Positions 14,203-15,338 of a stretch of DNA of 15,338 bases are shown here, in pieces (position 1 is the stretch's first letter; every line of letters begins with the position of its first letter). The position numbers and the translations under genes were made by a program. The notes under the pieces are model-generated. The model saw only the letters and a list, made by a program, of their open reading frames with translations, was not told the origin of the DNA and did no database searches. Source of the stretch: Chrysochromulina parva (Eukaryota; Haptophyta; Prymnesiales; Chrysochromulinaceae); the NCBI GenBank assembly GCA_002887195.1, contig PJAB01001332.1, positions 1 to 15,338 of the forward strand, in the 5' to 3' direction.

Positions 14203-15338
14203 TGGGCAGGCGTCGCGCGGGCGAGCGCCCTTTGGACTTGGTGGCTTTCCAATCCTCGCTGAGCCTGTCCTGCACTTGGGTAATCTTGATGCCGTCCGCG
14301 TAGCCGCCGGTACTGTCGCGCTGCACGAGCTCATTGGCCCAAAAGGCGAGTGGCGGCAGCCGCACGCGCCCCGAGACGCGCCCTGAGGGAGACGCGGCCA
14401 CGCCCGCGTGCCCGCCTGGAGCCGCCTCGGCGCTAACCGCCGCGCGCGGGGGCGCATGAGGGGCGCCGCCGAGCGACACGGCGCGGCGGCGACCCCCCGC
14501 ATCGAGTGATGCGGGGGGGGCCGAGGCAGTCGAGGCGGACTTGCGACGACCACTGCTGCTGCTGCTGCTGGCACCCCGAGCAACGGCTGCCGCGGCGGCG
14601 GCGCGTTGCTCGGCGGCTTCCATGAGCGAGTGCGCATGGCTGCGCCGACGCGAGCTCGGAGAGGGCTGCTCGCTCTTGCGTCCCCGCACTGGCGCCACTG
14701 GCGCCACTGGCTCCGCCTCCTCCGCCTCCTCTGCCGCCTCCGCTTCCTCTGCCGCCTCCGCCTCCTGCGCCTCCTCCGCCTCCTCTGCCGCCTCCGCCTC
14801 CTCTGCCGCCTCCGCCTCCTCTGCCGCCTCCGCCTCCTCTGCCGCCTCCGCCTCCTCCGCCGCCTCGGCCTCCTCTGCCGCCTCCGCCTCCTCCGCCTCC
14901 TCGTCGTCCTCCGCGCCCTCCGCCTCCGGGCCCTCCGCCGTTGGTCCTTGAGATCGCAGCTCCGGCTTGGAGAGACCCACCTGCACCAGCCAATCGAGAT
15001 CCTCAGAATGGCCCGCGGCACGGAGCTTCTGAATGAGAACGTCATTCTTTGCATTTGCCTTGATGCCCTTCGCCTTCGCGCGCTCCTGCAGCTGCCGTCG
15101 CACTTGCTTGCCTGTCGTGTGAATGTGAAGAGGAGTCGGCTCCCCCTCCGGATCCGCATCGTCCGCCTCCGCCGCTTCCGCTGCCAACTCCGGGTCAGCC
15201 TTGTCCGCTGCCTCCTCCGCCTCGTCCTCTTCCGCTGCGGGTGCCTCCTCCTCCACGGCTGGCGCCGCCGCCGGCGCGTTCGCTCCAAACTTCTTGCGGA
15301 TGTACTGGAGCGTCCCGAAGCGCTGCCCCGACGGCGAC
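12629..15338 (-). CDS. Acidic nuclear protein with SAP-like, CENP-C-like, LysM-like and AT-hook segments (5' partial)
   Basis: The frame is open to the window end, so the N terminus is missing; about 902 residues are seen. Numbering counts from the codon ending at 15256. Upstream of it lies S-P-S-G-Q-R-F-G-T-L-Q-Y-I-R-K-K-F-G, like an MBD domain tail. Then: SAP-like helix pair (about 49-81); (AEEAEA)n acidic array (118-181); Ser/Arg stretches; CENP-C-like motif (about 291-309, R-V-S-G-R-V-R-L-P-P-L-A-F-W-A-N-E); polyGly (353-366); R-K-R-K nuclear signal (375-378); polyGlu (423-453); Lys/Ala helix (460-523); LysM-like domain (577-627); AT-hook-like V-G-R-P-P-K-R-K (680-687); RG-rich segment (719-737); polyAla and an acidic C terminus. 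Together these suggest a DNA- or nucleosome-binding nuclear protein. No cupin domain of the CENP-C/Mif2 type is visible. It is convergent with the plastid-targeted repeat gene. The coding call is strong; function is inferred. Confidence 0.82.
13898..13990 (-). repeat. Poly-glutamate CTC/CTT microsatellite
   Basis: (CTC)n on the + strand with occasional GCC, encoding a Glu run with scattered Gly (residues 423-453). It is prone to slippage and assembly error. Confidence 0.9.
14160..14203 (-). repeat. Poly-glycine GCC repeat
   Basis: (GCC)n on the + strand, encoding a run of about 14 Gly and then Gly/Ser residues. It separates the CENP-C-like segment from the nuclear-signal region as a flexible linker. 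Confidence 0.85.
14714..14905 (-). repeat. 18-bp repeat array encoding (AEEAEA)n
   Basis: About ten imperfect GCCTCCTCTGCCGCCTCC-type units on the + strand, giving an alternating Ala/Glu helix (residues 118-181). The strict six-residue period suits a single acidic alpha helix. Confidence 0.9.

Noticed and set aside
14541..14951. 136-codon plus-strand Ser/Ala frame
   Set aside because: Antisense of the (AEEAEA)n array, where Ala/Glu codons read as Ser/Ala.
13696..15288. 530-codon Arg-rich minus-strand frame
   Set aside because: Frame-shifted reading of the Glu/Ala/Lys gene; the other frame holds the SAP-, LysM- and AT-hook-like segments.

Overview
The window is nuclear DNA of a eukaryotic alga with a plastid of red-algal secondary origin, most likely a haptophyte; the lineage is inference. 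The signs are high GC, long genes without visible introns, low-complexity tracts rich in Ala, Gly, Pro and Glu, eukaryote-only domains (WW, CW zinc finger, PDS5-type Tudor, AP2, CCCH zinc finger), and one protein that begins with a signal peptide ending in A-W-A followed by F-A-P, the classic entry signal of red secondary plastids. There are no bacterial-type operons, rRNAs, convincing tRNAs, CRISPR arrays or recognisable transposons.

Layout: (1) 2-2590, + strand, 5' end outside the window: the tail of a DUF2828 (von Willebrand A-like) domain continues without a stop into a WW / DEAD-box / CCCH / RGG RNA helicase of the DDX5-Dbp2 or plant RH14 type. (2) 2591-4301: a long gap between convergent genes with no convincing coding sequence, but with small repeats and a cluster of hairpins. 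(3) 4302-5210, - strand: a TerC-family membrane protein, head to head with (4) 5468-9871, + strand: a 1467-residue chromatin-reader-like protein with two nearly identical PDS5-type Tudor domains, a CW finger, MBD-like modules, a coiled coil, an AP2-like domain and a Pro/Arg/Gln repeat tail. (5) 9872-10585: a gap with an AATAAA signal and a TTATC (GATA-type) cluster before the next gene. (6) 10586-11962, + strand: a predicted plastid-targeted protein with one membrane span, an 11-residue Ala/Lys repeat helix, polyproline and a short C-terminal tail. (7) 11963-12628: the gap between convergent ends of genes 6 and 8. (8) 12629 to the window end, - strand, N terminus missing: an acidic nuclear protein with SAP-like, CENP-C-like, LysM-like, AT-hook and RG-rich segments.

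The genes do not form an obvious pathway. Two are probable chromatin proteins (genes 4 and 8), one acts on RNA (gene 1), and two concern membranes or the plastid (TerC and gene 6). The most interesting points are the CENP-C-like motif in the last gene, the new domain combination and recently copied Tudor domain in the 1467-residue protein, and the DUF2828-helicase fusion.
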